A DNA stretch of 64,000 nucleotides from Roseateles oligotrophus (GTDB lineage: Bacteria > Pseudomonadota > Gammaproteobacteria > Burkholderiales > Burkholderiaceae_C): NCBI RefSeq assembly GCF_014204525.1, contig NZ_JACHLP010000010.1, positions 62,001 to 126,000 on the forward strand, read 5' to 3'. Shown piece by piece: positions 17,351 through 26,478 of the stretch; the stretch's first letter is position 1; every line of letters begins with the position of its first letter. The position numbers and the translations under genes are program-made. The notes beneath the pieces were generated by a model, which saw nothing but the letters and a program-made list of their open reading frames with translations, was not told the DNA's origin and searched no databases.

Positions 17351-18166
17351 TCACTTTTTCTGCGTCGGGATCCACGCCTGGTACTCGCCCCACAGCTTTT
17401 TCACATCACCGCCGCCGGCACAGGCGCCGATGGCGTTTTCCCAGCTCCAGGGGAATTTGCTGCCGGGCTTGGCCGTGGCGTTGAAACAGGGGCCGAAGTC
17501 CCGATAGCCTTTTTGCTCGACCAGATAGGCAAAGAAGAAGGCGCCGGTCTTGTAGGGGGCGGTATAGCTGCCGCCCACTTTGCGGTCCTTGGCATAGCCG
17601 AAGCCGGCCTGGTAGCGCACCAGATCGGCCAGGCTCTCCAGCGCCGCCGGGTGCATGCCCTCGTAGTGCTGGTAGGCATGCACCATCTCGTGGAAGAGGA
17701 TGCCCTTGACCTCATCGGCCATATTGCCGCCCTTGGCCGCGTACTGCTGCAACCAACGGGTGTTGACGTTGACGATGATGCGCTCGGGCGGATCGCCGGC
17801 CTTCCAGGCAATGCCGTCTCTGGCCTCCTCGCTGCCCTTCTCGCCATTCCACTCGCGGATGCGCAGCTCCAGGGTCTGGAAGGCGGGCACATCGGCCGGG
17901 CTTTTGTAGAGGCGCTGCACCACGCCGCGCGCGATCTCGTGCACATAGCTGTTGATGTCGGGCACCAGGGCGGCAAAGGCCTGGGCGCCGGCGGAGCCAT
18001 CGTTCTTGTAGTCCACCACAGGCGAGGCGACGCGGGCCCAGCCGGCGTCCTCGGCCGCGACCGTGGCCGAGAGCTGGGGCGCGGCCGGCAAGGCCTTGGC
18101 CTTGGGGGCGGCAGATGCCGCGGCGCAGGCCAGCAGCAGGGGGGTGAGAAGGCAGTGTGATTTCAT
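17351..18166 (-). CDS. Secreted BSP-family metallopeptidase (PF04450-like), short form
   Basis: This is a 271-residue exported protein of the plant/bacterial basic secretory protein peptidase family. A signal peptide (LLTPLLLACAAASAA) precedes one BSP domain (about 50-260): YKNDGSAGAQAFAALVPDIN, LELRIREWNG, AWKAGDPPERIIVNVNTRWL, then HEMVH (H159, E160, H163) in GILFHEMVHAYQHYEG and a downstream SLADLVRYQAG supplying a conserved Asp. HExxH implies zinc. It starts 12 bp after the TonB receptor on the same strand, so the two form one operon. A longer relative with the same catalytic core is at 27610-29385. Substrate is unknown; protein or glycoprotein is inferred. Confidence 0.9.
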   Translation of the reverse strand: MKSHCLLTPLLLACAAASAAPKAKALPAAPQLSATVAAEDAGWARVASPVVDYKNDGSAGAQAFAALVPDINSYVHEIARGVVQRLYKSPADVPAFQTLELRIREWNGEKGSEEARDGIAWKAGDPPERIIVNVNTRWLQQYAAKGGNMADEVKGILFHEMVHAYQHYEGMHPAALESLADLVRYQAGFGYAKDRKVGGSYTAPYKTGAFFFAYLVEQKGYRDFGPCFNATAKPGSKFPWSWENAIGACAGGGDVKKLWGEYQAWIPTQKK

Positions 18167-18178
18167 CGTTATGGGCTT

Positions 18179-20932
18179 TCAGTAACGGTATTTGGCCGAG
18201 ACTTGCAGATAGCGGCCCATGGCGCTGTGCAGGCCGCCAAAGATGTGCGAGCCGGAGTCCGCCACATTGAAGGGCGGCACGGCGTTCAGCAGATTGTCGA
18301 CATTGAGCTGCAGGTCCAGGCCCTTGAGCAGGCCTTTGTAGCCCGCGTTCAGATTGATGACCGAGTGCGGCCGGATCTCGCACAGGCTGGCGGGCCGGGG
18401 CGGCGTCTTGTTGGTGGCGATGCTGCAGTTGTCCTCGCGGCTGGTGGAGAAGAAGCCCCCCACCGTGTTGCGGCTCAGGCCCAGGCTCAGCGGCCCCTGT
18501 TCCCAGCGCAGGCCCAGGGTGTGGCGCAGGCGCGGCGTGGCGTCAAAGCCGGCATAGCTATAGGGCGCTTGCTCGGGGTCGTACTGGAACTCGATATGGG
18601 CGAGATAGCTGCCGCTGAAGTCGGCCGAGAAGCGGCCCCACTCGGCCGTGCGCCAGACCTTGTGGATCTCGAAGTCCAGGCCGTCCGTCATGGTGCTGGT
18701 GGCATTGCGCTTGATGGCCTGGATCAGGGTGATGGGGCCGGCGCTGAAGGAGGCTGGATCGCCCGGCTGCCTGGGGCCGCGAACCACGGCGTCGGGGTAG
18801 CGCTCCGGGTGGTCCACCAGGGTTTGCGGATCGGGGTCGCCGATTTCGTTGAAACGTTGGAAGCGCCAGTAGTCCAGGCCGAAGCTCAGGTCCTTGATGG
18901 GCTCGGCCATAAAGCCCAGGAAGTAACCCTTGGACTGCTCGGGCTTGAGGGCCGGATTGCCGCCGGTGCGGATCTCGACGCCGGTGCCGCAGTCATTGCC
19001 ATCGCAGCGCTTGGGATCGTTCACATTGACGTAGCCGCCGCTCGTGATGGGCGCGACCTCCAGCACATTCGGGGCGCGGAAGCCTTCGGCATAGGAGCTG
19101 CGCAGCAGCAGCTCCTTGGTGGGGCGCCACAGCAGGGCCAGCTTGGGCTTGCTGACGCCGCCGACATCGCTGTAGTGGTCGTGCCGCAAGGCCACTTGTG
19201 CCTCCAGGGTCTTGTGCAGGGGGACGGACAGTTCGCCGTAGACGGCGCTGACGCGGCGGCCCACATCCCAGCCGCCGGACTGGCCGGTGATGCCCAGGAT
19301 GGCGCCGCTGCTGGCCAGCGGGCTGAGCGCGGAGAAATAACTTTCATTGCGGGTCTCGGCGCCCACGGCCAGGCCCACATCGCCCGTGGGCAGGCGGAAC
19401 AGATCGGGCTTGCTGGCGCGGAAATCGGCCACCGTCAGCGTGGTCTTGAATTTGTCCGTCGTGCCGGCCAGCAAGGAGGCGAGCAGCTCCGGCGAGTTGG
19501 GGCCGCCGAAGCGGTATTTGCCCGTGGCGATGGCCTCGAACACCGGCGCCTTCAGCAGCTCGCCGCGACGCGTGGCGTCGGCCGTCTGCACCTGGTGGTT
19601 GAGGGCGGCTTCCCAGTCCCAGCCCTGGAACCTGCCCTTCAGGCCGGCGATGGCATTGGCCGATTGGCTGACGGTGTGCGAGCCGGTGCCGCCGGTGTCC
19701 TGGAACATATAGGTGATGTCGGCGCGCACGATATTGGCGAGGCTGGCGCCGGGCGGCAGCATGGCCTGGGTCGGGTACTGCGGGTGGCTGGGCAGCAGGA
19801 TGGGGTCGGGGTGCAGATAGGGGCCGAAGGGCTGGCCGATGCCGATGGAGTTGGTGGTATTGCGCAGCAGGCTCAGGCGCGCAAAGGCCTCGGTCTCGGC
19901 ATTGAGGGCCAGGGTCGCGCCGCTATTGAAGGCCAGGCGTTGCGAGTCGGCACCGGCCTGCGTCTGGGTGGTCTTGAATTCATCGTGCCAGCACACCAGG
20001 CCACCGTAGGAGGCGGCGGGATGGGCGCCCAACATCTCGGGGGCGCAGGCCTTGTCCAGCGGCACGATGAAGCGCGAGGCCGTGCGGCCGGTGGCGGGGT
20101 CCAGAAAGGGCTTGTCCAGGGTGATCTGCAGATTGCCGGCCGGGCTGTAGCGGCTGCGATCATCCTGCCAGCCCCAGGGCCGGGTGTCGCGATTGCCCAC
20201 ATAGCTGTCGCTGCGCTTGCCCTGGAAGTAAGGGTCGCGCTGGATCAGCTCCAGATTGCCCCAGAGGTTGTAGCGATCACGCGCCACATCGCCCATGCCG
20301 GCCGTCAAGGCCAGCGTGCGGCGACCGGCGTCGCCGTATTTGGAGCGGCCGGCCGAGGCATTGAGCTCCAGGCCGCTGAACTCCTTGCGCAGGATGATGT
20401 TGACGACGCCGGCAATCGCGTCCGAGCCGTAGATGGCGGAGGCGCCGTCCTTGATGATGTCGACCCGGTCGATCACGCTGACCGGGATGCTGTTGAGGTC
20501 GCCGAAGAAGGCGGCACCGGCGGCGCGCGGGTAGGCGGCCAGGCGCCGCCCGTTGACCAGCAGCAAGGTGGACTGCTCGCCCAGATTGCGCATATTCAGG
20601 GCCTGCGCGCCGGGCGTGTAGGTGCCCAGCGAGTTCTCGTTGATATTGCTGGCGCCATTGGACGTGAGGTTGCGCAGCAGATCGCCGATGGACGTGGCGC
20701 CGCTGGCCTCGATGTCCTTGCGCGTCATCACCTCGATGGGCGAGGTGGTCTCGGCGTCCAGGCGGCGAATGCGGCTGCCGCTCACCTCCACCCGTTTGAG
20801 CACGGCGTCGGGTTTGGCGTCTTCCTTGTCGGGGCCTTGGGGCTTGGCCTCTTGCGCCAGGGCCGGGAGGGGGGCGCCGCCCATCATGAGGCCGAGCAAG
20901 GCGGCGGCCACGGCCGTCTGAGTCTTCTTCAT
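18179..20932 (-). CDS. TonB-dependent receptor (first of a divergent pair)
   Basis: This 917-residue outer-membrane active importer has a signal peptide (MKKTQTAVAAALLGLMMGGA...ALAQ), a TonB-box-like RVEVSGSRI, the plug domain (about 60-185: TTSPIEVMTRKDIEASGATSIGDLL, LLLVNGRRLAAYPR, IDRVDIIKDGASAIYGSDAIAGVVNIIL) and a 22-strand barrel ending in the aromatic QVSAKYRY. LRSSYAEGFRAPNVLEV and NPALKPEQSKGYFLG are typical barrel motifs. A clear AGGAGA lies 9 nt before the ATG. The plug resembles receptors for large sugars and peptides rather than siderophores. It is cotranscribed with the BSP peptidase that follows it. Confidence 0.95.
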   Translation of the reverse strand: MKKTQTAVAAALLGLMMGGAPLPALAQEAKPQGPDKEDAKPDAVLKRVEVSGSRIRRLDAETTSPIEVMTRKDIEASGATSIGDLLRNLTSNGASNINENSLGTYTPGAQALNMRNLGEQSTLLLVNGRRLAAYPRAAGAAFFGDLNSIPVSVIDRVDIIKDGASAIYGSDAIAGVVNIILRKEFSGLELNASAGRSKYGDAGRRTLALTAGMGDVARDRYNLWGNLELIQRDPYFQGKRSDSYVGNRDTRPWGWQDDRSRYSPAGNLQITLDKPFLDPATGRTASRFIVPLDKACAPEMLGAHPAASYGGLVCWHDEFKTTQTQAGADSQRLAFNSGATLALNAETEAFARLSLLRNTTNSIGIGQPFGPYLHPDPILLPSHPQYPTQAMLPPGASLANIVRADITYMFQDTGGTGSHTVSQSANAIAGLKGRFQGWDWEAALNHQVQTADATRRGELLKAPVFEAIATGKYRFGGPNSPELLASLLAGTTDKFKTTLTVADFRASKPDLFRLPTGDVGLAVGAETRNESYFSALSPLASSGAILGITGQSGGWDVGRRVSAVYGELSVPLHKTLEAQVALRHDHYSDVGGVSKPKLALLWRPTKELLLRSSYAEGFRAPNVLEVAPITSGGYVNVNDPKRCDGNDCGTGVEIRTGGNPALKPEQSKGYFLGFMAEPIKDLSFGLDYWRFQRFNEIGDPDPQTLVDHPERYPDAVVRGPRQPGDPASFSAGPITLIQAIKRNATSTMTDGLDFEIHKVWRTAEWGRFSADFSGSYLAHIEFQYDPEQAPYSYAGFDATPRLRHTLGLRWEQGPLSLGLSRNTVGGFFSTSREDNCSIATNKTPPRPASLCEIRPHSVINLNAGYKGLLKGLDLQLNVDNLLNAVPPFNVADSGSHIFGGLHSAMGRYLQVSAKYRY

Positions 20933-21268
20933 CGTTTTTTGTCTCCTGTTTTTTTGATTGCCGCTGCCAAGCTTGTGGCTTGGTCGGGCCTCTGCTTGCC
21001 GAGGATGGGCAGGCGAATTTTTCTTGCGCCGGGCCGCGAAAGCGATGGAGGAGAACTGAGCCAGGCCTACAGCTTTTCTGCGTTAGGGGTTTGTTCTGAC
21101 CCCAGTTTTCTTGGCGGCTGGCCGCAGCTTTGCTCGCTTGTGGGGGCGCAAGGCGCCCACCACACTGCGCCGCTCGGCTCGGCATATGACTTTTGGATCG
21201 GCGCAGCTTGGCTGCTTGCGGGGCCGCAGCGTGCAAAGAATCTTTTGACCCCAGAGGAGACCCAAGAC
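20933..21268. promoter_or_regulatory. Divergent promoter region between the two TonB receptors
   Basis: These 336 bp without a gene should hold both receptor promoters. Visible are an inverted repeat GGGGT-TTGTTCTG-ACCCC at about 21086-21103, the reverse-strand AGGAGA site beside 20933 and GAGGAGA at 21253-21259 for the plus-strand receptor. No confident -35/-10 pair was found. Confidence 0.4.
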
Positions 21269-24028
21269 ATGTTCCATCCCACATATATCGCGCGTGCGCT
21301 GGCCCTTCTGGCCACGGCCTGCACTTCACTGAGCGCGGCCCAGGCGCAGACCAAGACCGAGGCCGCCCAGCTGGAGCGGGTGGAAATCACCGGTTCCTCC
21401 ATCAAGCGCATCGCCTCCGAGGGTTCGCTGCCGGTGCAGGTGCTGACGGCCAAGGAAATCGCCCGCAGCGGTGCAGCCTCGGCGGCCGAGGTGATCCAGC
21501 GCCTGCCGGCCATGCAGGGCTTTGCGGTGATAGACAGCGCGGTCGGCGGCGGCGGTGGCCGGGCCGAGGCCAGCATCCATGACATCGGCGCCTCCTACAC
21601 CCTGGTGCTCTTGAACGGCCGCCGGGTGGCGCCGGCCGGCTCGGGCAATGCGGTGGACTTGAACGCCATTCCGCTCAGCGCCATCGAGCGCGTCGAGGTG
21701 CTGACCGATGGCGCCTCGGCCCTTTACGGTGCCGACGCGATTGCCGGCGTCATCAACTTCGTGCTGAAGAAGAATGCGCGCGGCGTCCACTTGGAGGCCG
21801 GCCTGGGCCTGCCGCTGGAGGGCGGCGGCCGCAGCGGCAATGCCAGCATCACGGCCGGCTTTGGCGACCTGGCCAAGGACCGCTTCAATGTGATGCTGTC
21901 CTACCGCCACGACGAGCAGCGCCAGCTGGCCGCCACCGAGCGCAAATTCGGCAGCACCTCCTACCTGCCCGTCAGCAAGGACGGCAAGAACTACATCTAC
22001 GACCAGACCAGCGGCTATGCCGTGCCGGCCAATGCCCAGGTGGATTTCGACCCCGCCGCCAATCTCAAGAGCTGGATCTTCAACCCTTATTACAAGGCCC
22101 ATGGCGACAAATGCGCGCCCGGCAATTTCTACAGCCTCAGCAATGGCGAGACCAAGACCGCCTTGACCGAGCGCTGTGCCTACGACTTCGCCAGCACCAT
22201 CGAGATCTATCCCGAGAACAAGCGTGACACGCTCTTTGTTTCGGGCCAGTGGCAGGCCACGGAGGCGCTGCGCCTGTACTCGGACATCGCGCTCTCGCGC
22301 TTCCAGATCACCTCGCGGGTGGCGGCCAATCCGGTGCCGGTGGACATCCCGCTGGACTCGCCCTATTTCAAGCAATCCATCCAGCCCTGGCTGACGCCCG
22401 CCCAACTGGCCGCCGCCACCGATGTGACGGCCTTCTACCGCGGCCAGGACTTCGGCCTGCGCACCACCCGCCAGCATTTCGACACCCAGCACATCGTGCT
22501 GGGCGCCGAGTGGGAGCTGGGCAGCTGGACCCTGGGCGGCGGCCTGACCTATTCCGACAGCCGCAGCGACGAGGTCTACGACGGCGGCTATTTCCGCACC
22601 GACAAGTTCGAGGACATGCTGAAGAATGTGCGCTTCGACCCCTTTGTGGAGGCCGGCAAGCAGACCCCCGCTGTCCAGCAACTGATGCAGGACGCCATCT
22701 TCCACGGTGCCACGCAGACGGCCAAGACCACGCTGACCGGCGTGGATGTGCGCGCCTCCGGCGAGCTCTACAAGCTGCCGGCCGGCCCGCTCAGCCTGGG
22801 CCTGGGCGGCGATCTGCGTAACTACGCCTACGAGCAGAGCCCCTCGGCCGCGGCCTTGCAGGGCGAGATCTACAACTACAACCCGGCCAAGGCCTATAGC
22901 CTGGAGCGCAAGACGGCCGGCCTCTTCGTCGAGGCCTTGATCCCCCTCATCAAGAACCTGGAGCTGACCACCGCCTGGCGCTATGACAAGAACAGCGCGG
23001 TCAAGGACAAGCTCAACAACACCACGGTGGGCCAGAGCGGGGGCGCCAGCACCTACAAGGTCGCGGGTCGCTACCAAGTGCTGCCCACGCTGCTCTTGCG
23101 CGGCTCCTATGGCACCGGCTTCAAGTCGCCCTCCATGCTCTCCATTGCCCAGCCTGAGGTGCCGTTTGGCGTGACCGGCAACCGCTGGCCCTGCCCCTTC
23201 CCCGACACCCCGGCCTGCAAGGCCGGCCAGGACCAATACACCCAGATGAGCGGCGGCAATGCCAATCTGCGCCCCGAGACCTCGACCCAGGCCGCCTTCG
23301 GCCTGCGCTTCGAGCCCAATGCCCAGTTCGGTGCGGGCCTGGACTATTGGCAGGTCAAGCTCAAGGACGCCGTCTCCGGCGTCTCGGAGGAGCAGGCCTT
23401 CGCCGACCCGGCCAAGTACAAAGAGCTGTTCACCACCTATCAGCAGCCCAAGGAGAAAAAGGCCTACTACGCCTTCCGCAATGTGGCCACCAATATCGGC
23501 CAGGCCGTCTACCGCGGCATCGACTGGAACTTCATCGCCCGCGCCCATATGGATTTTGGCCGCGTAACGGGGGAGATCAGCGGCACTTATATGATCGAAT
23601 CCTCCTACACCCGCGCCGGCACCACCGACGATTTCACCGACAGCCTGGGCCGTTATGGCGAGAACGGTGCCGTCACGGCGCGCAATATCTCGCGCGCCAC
23701 GCTGACGGTGGACTCGGGCGCGCTCAGCAATGCCCTGACCCTGAATATGCGTTCGGGCTACCAGGACCGCAAGGCGCCGGTGCGCGATCTGCAGACCGGC
23801 AAGAACACCACGCTGACGCTGGACGTGCCCGCCTACTACACCGTGGACTGGCAAGGCCTGTACAGCTTCAACAAGCAGCTGGAGCTGCGCCTGGGTGTGA
23901 AGAACCTGCTCAACCAGGCGCCGCCGCTGAGCCTGCGCTCGGGCTCGGGCCACCAGGTCGGCTATGACTCGCGCTATGCCAGCCCGATGATGCGGACGGT
24001 TTACCTGAGCGGCAGCTACCGTTTCTGA
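21269..24028 (+). CDS. TonB-dependent receptor (second of the pair)
   Basis: This 919-residue outer-membrane importer starts at ATG 21269, nine nt after GAGGAGA. The open frame extends far upstream but only as antisense of the first receptor. Signal peptide ALALLATACTSLSAAQAQ, then RVEITGSSIKRI, plug LPVQVLTAKEIARSGAASAAEVIQRLP, LVLLNGRRVAP, IERVEVLTDGASALYGADAIAGVINFVL, and barrel motifs LLLRGSYGTGFKSPSM and GNANLRPETSTQAAFG, with the C-terminal YLSGSYRF. It heads a run with the GH92 mannosidase and a LysR regulator, which suggests uptake of mannose-containing oligosaccharides or glycopeptides. The ligand is inferred. Confidence 0.95.
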   Translation: MFHPTYIARALALLATACTSLSAAQAQTKTEAAQLERVEITGSSIKRIASEGSLPVQVLTAKEIARSGAASAAEVIQRLPAMQGFAVIDSAVGGGGGRAEASIHDIGASYTLVLLNGRRVAPAGSGNAVDLNAIPLSAIERVEVLTDGASALYGADAIAGVINFVLKKNARGVHLEAGLGLPLEGGGRSGNASITAGFGDLAKDRFNVMLSYRHDEQRQLAATERKFGSTSYLPVSKDGKNYIYDQTSGYAVPANAQVDFDPAANLKSWIFNPYYKAHGDKCAPGNFYSLSNGETKTALTERCAYDFASTIEIYPENKRDTLFVSGQWQATEALRLYSDIALSRFQITSRVAANPVPVDIPLDSPYFKQSIQPWLTPAQLAAATDVTAFYRGQDFGLRTTRQHFDTQHIVLGAEWELGSWTLGGGLTYSDSRSDEVYDGGYFRTDKFEDMLKNVRFDPFVEAGKQTPAVQQLMQDAIFHGATQTAKTTLTGVDVRASGELYKLPAGPLSLGLGGDLRNYAYEQSPSAAALQGEIYNYNPAKAYSLERKTAGLFVEALIPLIKNLELTTAWRYDKNSAVKDKLNNTTVGQSGGASTYKVAGRYQVLPTLLLRGSYGTGFKSPSMLSIAQPEVPFGVTGNRWPCPFPDTPACKAGQDQYTQMSGGNANLRPETSTQAAFGLRFEPNAQFGAGLDYWQVKLKDAVSGVSEEQAFADPAKYKELFTTYQQPKEKKAYYAFRNVATNIGQAVYRGIDWNFIARAHMDFGRVTGEISGTYMIESSYTRAGTTDDFTDSLGRYGENGAVTARNISRATLTVDSGALSNALTLNMRSGYQDRKAPVRDLQTGKNTTLTLDVPAYYTVDWQGLYSFNKQLELRLGVKNLLNQAPPLSLRSGSGHQVGYDSRYASPMMRTVYLSGSYRF

Positions 24029-24150
24029 AAAACTGGCCACAGCCCCCAGAAACAATCGCAGCAAGCAGCCGTGCGCTGGGGCCCAGTCGCCACTAGCATG
24101 GCTGCACCTTGAAATTCCCATGGGCCGCTCGCGGCCCTGCATTCCCGACC

Positions 24151-26478
24151 ATGTCTATTTTCAACACGCCCTCCCAGCCCCAAGGCCTGGCTGGCCAGTT
24201 CGCGGCTGATTCGGCCTATGCCGCGGTTGATGTCTTCATCGGCACCGGCGGCGACGGCCACTGCCACCCCGGCGCCACCCGGCCCTTCGGCATGGTGCAG
24301 CTGGGCCCGGACACCCAGCACCGCCACCATCGTCAGGCCTATCCCTGGTGTGCCGGCTACCGCTACGAGGACGATTCCATCCTCGGCTTCTCGCACACCC
24401 ATTTCTCCGGCACCGGCCATGGCGATCTGGGCGATGTGCTGCTCATGCCCTTCACCGGCCCCACCCGCTTGGAGCCTGGCTACCCCGAGCGCGCGCTGAG
24501 CGGCTATCGCTCGCGCTTCTCGCACGAGCAGGAGCGCGCTCAACCTGGCTATTACGCCGTGCGCCTGCTGGACCATGAGGTCGATGTGGAGCTGACCTGC
24601 TCGGACCGCGTCGGCCTGCACCGTTACCACTTCGAGCCCGGCGCCCAGCCAAAGCTGCTGCTGGACCTGCGCAGCAGCGTCTACCACCACCCCGGCAAAA
24701 ACCTCTGGTCGCGCCTGCGCCTGCGCACGCCCCAGCTGCTCACCGGCATGCGCGAGACGCGTGGCTGGGCGGCGGGCCGCCAGCTCTTCTTCGCCATCGA
24801 GTTCGCCCGCCCGCTGGCGCGCCATGAATTCCATAACACCGAGACCGATGTGGAGTACCGCGGCTTCCGCACCCCCGGCCGCGAGCCGCATCAGAAGCGC
24901 GTGCTGGAGGGCCGCGCCCTGGTGGCGGCCTTCGAGTTCGACATCCCGGCCGACCAGCAACTGCTGCTCAAGGTCGGCATCTCGGCCGTCAGCGAGGAGG
25001 GCGCCATCGCCAATCTGGCCGAGCTGCCGGGCTGGGACTTCGAGGCCCAGCGCCAGGCCGCCGCCCAGGCCTGGGCCGACACCCTGGCCGTGCTGGACAT
25101 CGCGGCCGATCCCGCCCTGCGCAGCAGCCTCTACACCGCCCACTACCACGCCTGCCAGGCACCCAGCCTGTTCATGGACCTGGACGGCCGCTACCGCGGC
25201 CCCGACAACGCCGTCCACCAGGCTCAGGACTTTGGCCCCGGCTTCCGCTACCACTCGACCTTCTCCTTGTGGGACACCTACCGCGCCCTGCACCCCTGGC
25301 TGCTGCTGACGCAAAGCGGCGAGCGCAACAGCGACTTCATCAACTCCCTGCTGGCCTCGCAGCGGCACAGCCCGCATGGCATCTTGCCGGTCTGGCAATT
25401 CCATGGCCTGGAGACCTGGTGCATGATCGGCTACCACGCCCTGCCGGTGATCGCCGACGCCTACCTCAAGGGCTTGCGCGGCTTTGACGCCCAGGCCGCC
25501 CTCGCGGCCATGCAGGCCAGCGCCGAGTACGCGCCCTACGGCGGCATTGGCGACTATCTGCAATACGGCTATGTGCCCTTCGACAAAGAGGGCGAGGGCG
25601 CCTCCAAGACCCTGGAATACTCTTTCGACGACTGGACCCTGGCCCGCATGGCCGAGGCCCTGGGCGAGGACTCGCTGGCGGCGCGCTACTACCTGCGCGC
25701 CCAGAGCTTCCGCCAGTTGCTGGACCCGGCCACCGGCTTTGTGCGGGGCAAGAGCAGCGAGGGTCAGTTCCGCCTGCCCTTCGACCCCACGGCCGCCGGC
25801 TACGGCAGCGACTACACCGAGGGCAGCGCCTGGCAGTACAGCTGGTATATGCCGCATGACTGCGCGGCCCTGGTCGGCAATCTGGGCGGTGACGCCGGCC
25901 TGGTGCAGCGCCTGGACCAGATCTTCGAGGCCGAGACCAATCCCAAGATGTACTCGCATATGGAGGACATCTCCGGCCTGATCGGCCATTACGCCCATGG
26001 CAACGAGCCCAGCCACCACATCGCCTACCTCTACGCCTATGCCGGCGCGCCCTGGAAGACGCAGCAGCGCCTCAGCCAGATCCTGCCCATGCAATACGCC
26101 AGCGGCCCGGCCGGCCTGGCGGGCAATGACGATCTGGGTCAGATGTCGGCCTGGCTGCTGTTCACCGCCTTGGGGCTGTACCCGGTGGCGCCGGGCAGCA
26201 ACGAGTATGTGATCGGCCGGCCCTTTGTGCAGCGCGCCAGCCTCACCCTGCCCAATGGCCGCGTCTTCACGGTGCGCGCCGAAGGCCTTGGCCCGGGCCA
26301 TGACTACATCGGCGCCGTCCATCTCAATGGCCAGGCTCATGATGTGAGCTATCTGCGCCACGCGGACTTGATGGCCGGCGGCGAGCTGGTCTTCAGCATG
26401 CAGGCCGAGCCGAACCGGGCCTGGGCCAGCGCGCCCGCCGCCCGGCCCTATAGCCAGACGCCTTACCCCGCAGCATGA
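24151..26478 (+). CDS. GH92 alpha-mannosidase
   Basis: This 775-residue glycoside hydrolase family 92 enzyme should be a calcium-dependent, inverting exo-alpha-mannosidase. N-terminal beta-sandwich (about 15-260) with VFIGTGGDGHCHPGATRPFGMVQLGPDT and FSHTHFSGTGHGDLGDVLLMP; then the (alpha/alpha)6 domain with FSLWDTYRALHPWL, WQFHGLETWCMIGYHA, HGNEPSHHIAYLYAY (proposed acid Glu, near 26000) and GNDDLGQMSAWLLFTALGLYPV (base Asp region). The ATG at 24151 is preceded by a strong hairpin GGGCCGC/GCGGCCC (24122-24137) and lacks a clear Shine-Dalgarno. No signal peptide is visible, unusual since many family members are exported, so it may work on imported oligosaccharides in the cytoplasm. Its stop overlaps the LysR start by 4 nt. 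Confidence 0.93.
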   Translation: MSIFNTPSQPQGLAGQFAADSAYAAVDVFIGTGGDGHCHPGATRPFGMVQLGPDTQHRHHRQAYPWCAGYRYEDDSILGFSHTHFSGTGHGDLGDVLLMPFTGPTRLEPGYPERALSGYRSRFSHEQERAQPGYYAVRLLDHEVDVELTCSDRVGLHRYHFEPGAQPKLLLDLRSSVYHHPGKNLWSRLRLRTPQLLTGMRETRGWAAGRQLFFAIEFARPLARHEFHNTETDVEYRGFRTPGREPHQKRVLEGRALVAAFEFDIPADQQLLLKVGISAVSEEGAIANLAELPGWDFEAQRQAAAQAWADTLAVLDIAADPALRSSLYTAHYHACQAPSLFMDLDGRYRGPDNAVHQAQDFGPGFRYHSTFSLWDTYRALHPWLLLTQSGERNSDFINSLLASQRHSPHGILPVWQFHGLETWCMIGYHALPVIADAYLKGLRGFDAQAALAAMQASAEYAPYGGIGDYLQYGYVPFDKEGEGASKTLEYSFDDWTLARMAEALGEDSLAARYYLRAQSFRQLLDPATGFVRGKSSEGQFRLPFDPTAAGYGSDYTEGSAWQYSWYMPHDCAALVGNLGGDAGLVQRLDQIFEAETNPKMYSHMEDISGLIGHYAHGNEPSHHIAYLYAYAGAPWKTQQRLSQILPMQYASGPAGLAGNDDLGQMSAWLLFTALGLYPVAPGSNEYVIGRPFVQRASLTLPNGRVFTVRAEGLGPGHDYIGAVHLNGQAHDVSYLRHADLMAGGELVFSMQAEPNRAWASAPAARPYSQTPYPAA

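Noticed and set aside
16638-17507. Several Arg/Ser-rich open frames on both strands in the intergenic gap.
   Set aside because: Both strands give nearly the same peptide because the region is an inverted repeat; none resembles a protein family.
18203-21268. A very long open frame continues upstream of the second TonB receptor, giving 1941 codons in all.
   Set aside because: The upstream 1022 codons are the antisense of the first receptor gene, Gly/Ala/Val-rich without domains. The receptor has its own ribosome site and signal peptide at 21269.
21326-26361. Minus-strand open frames of 938 and 781 codons opposite the receptor and GH92 genes.
   Set aside because: They mirror the codon pattern of the real genes, have no domains or ribosome sites, and are common artefacts in GC-rich DNA.
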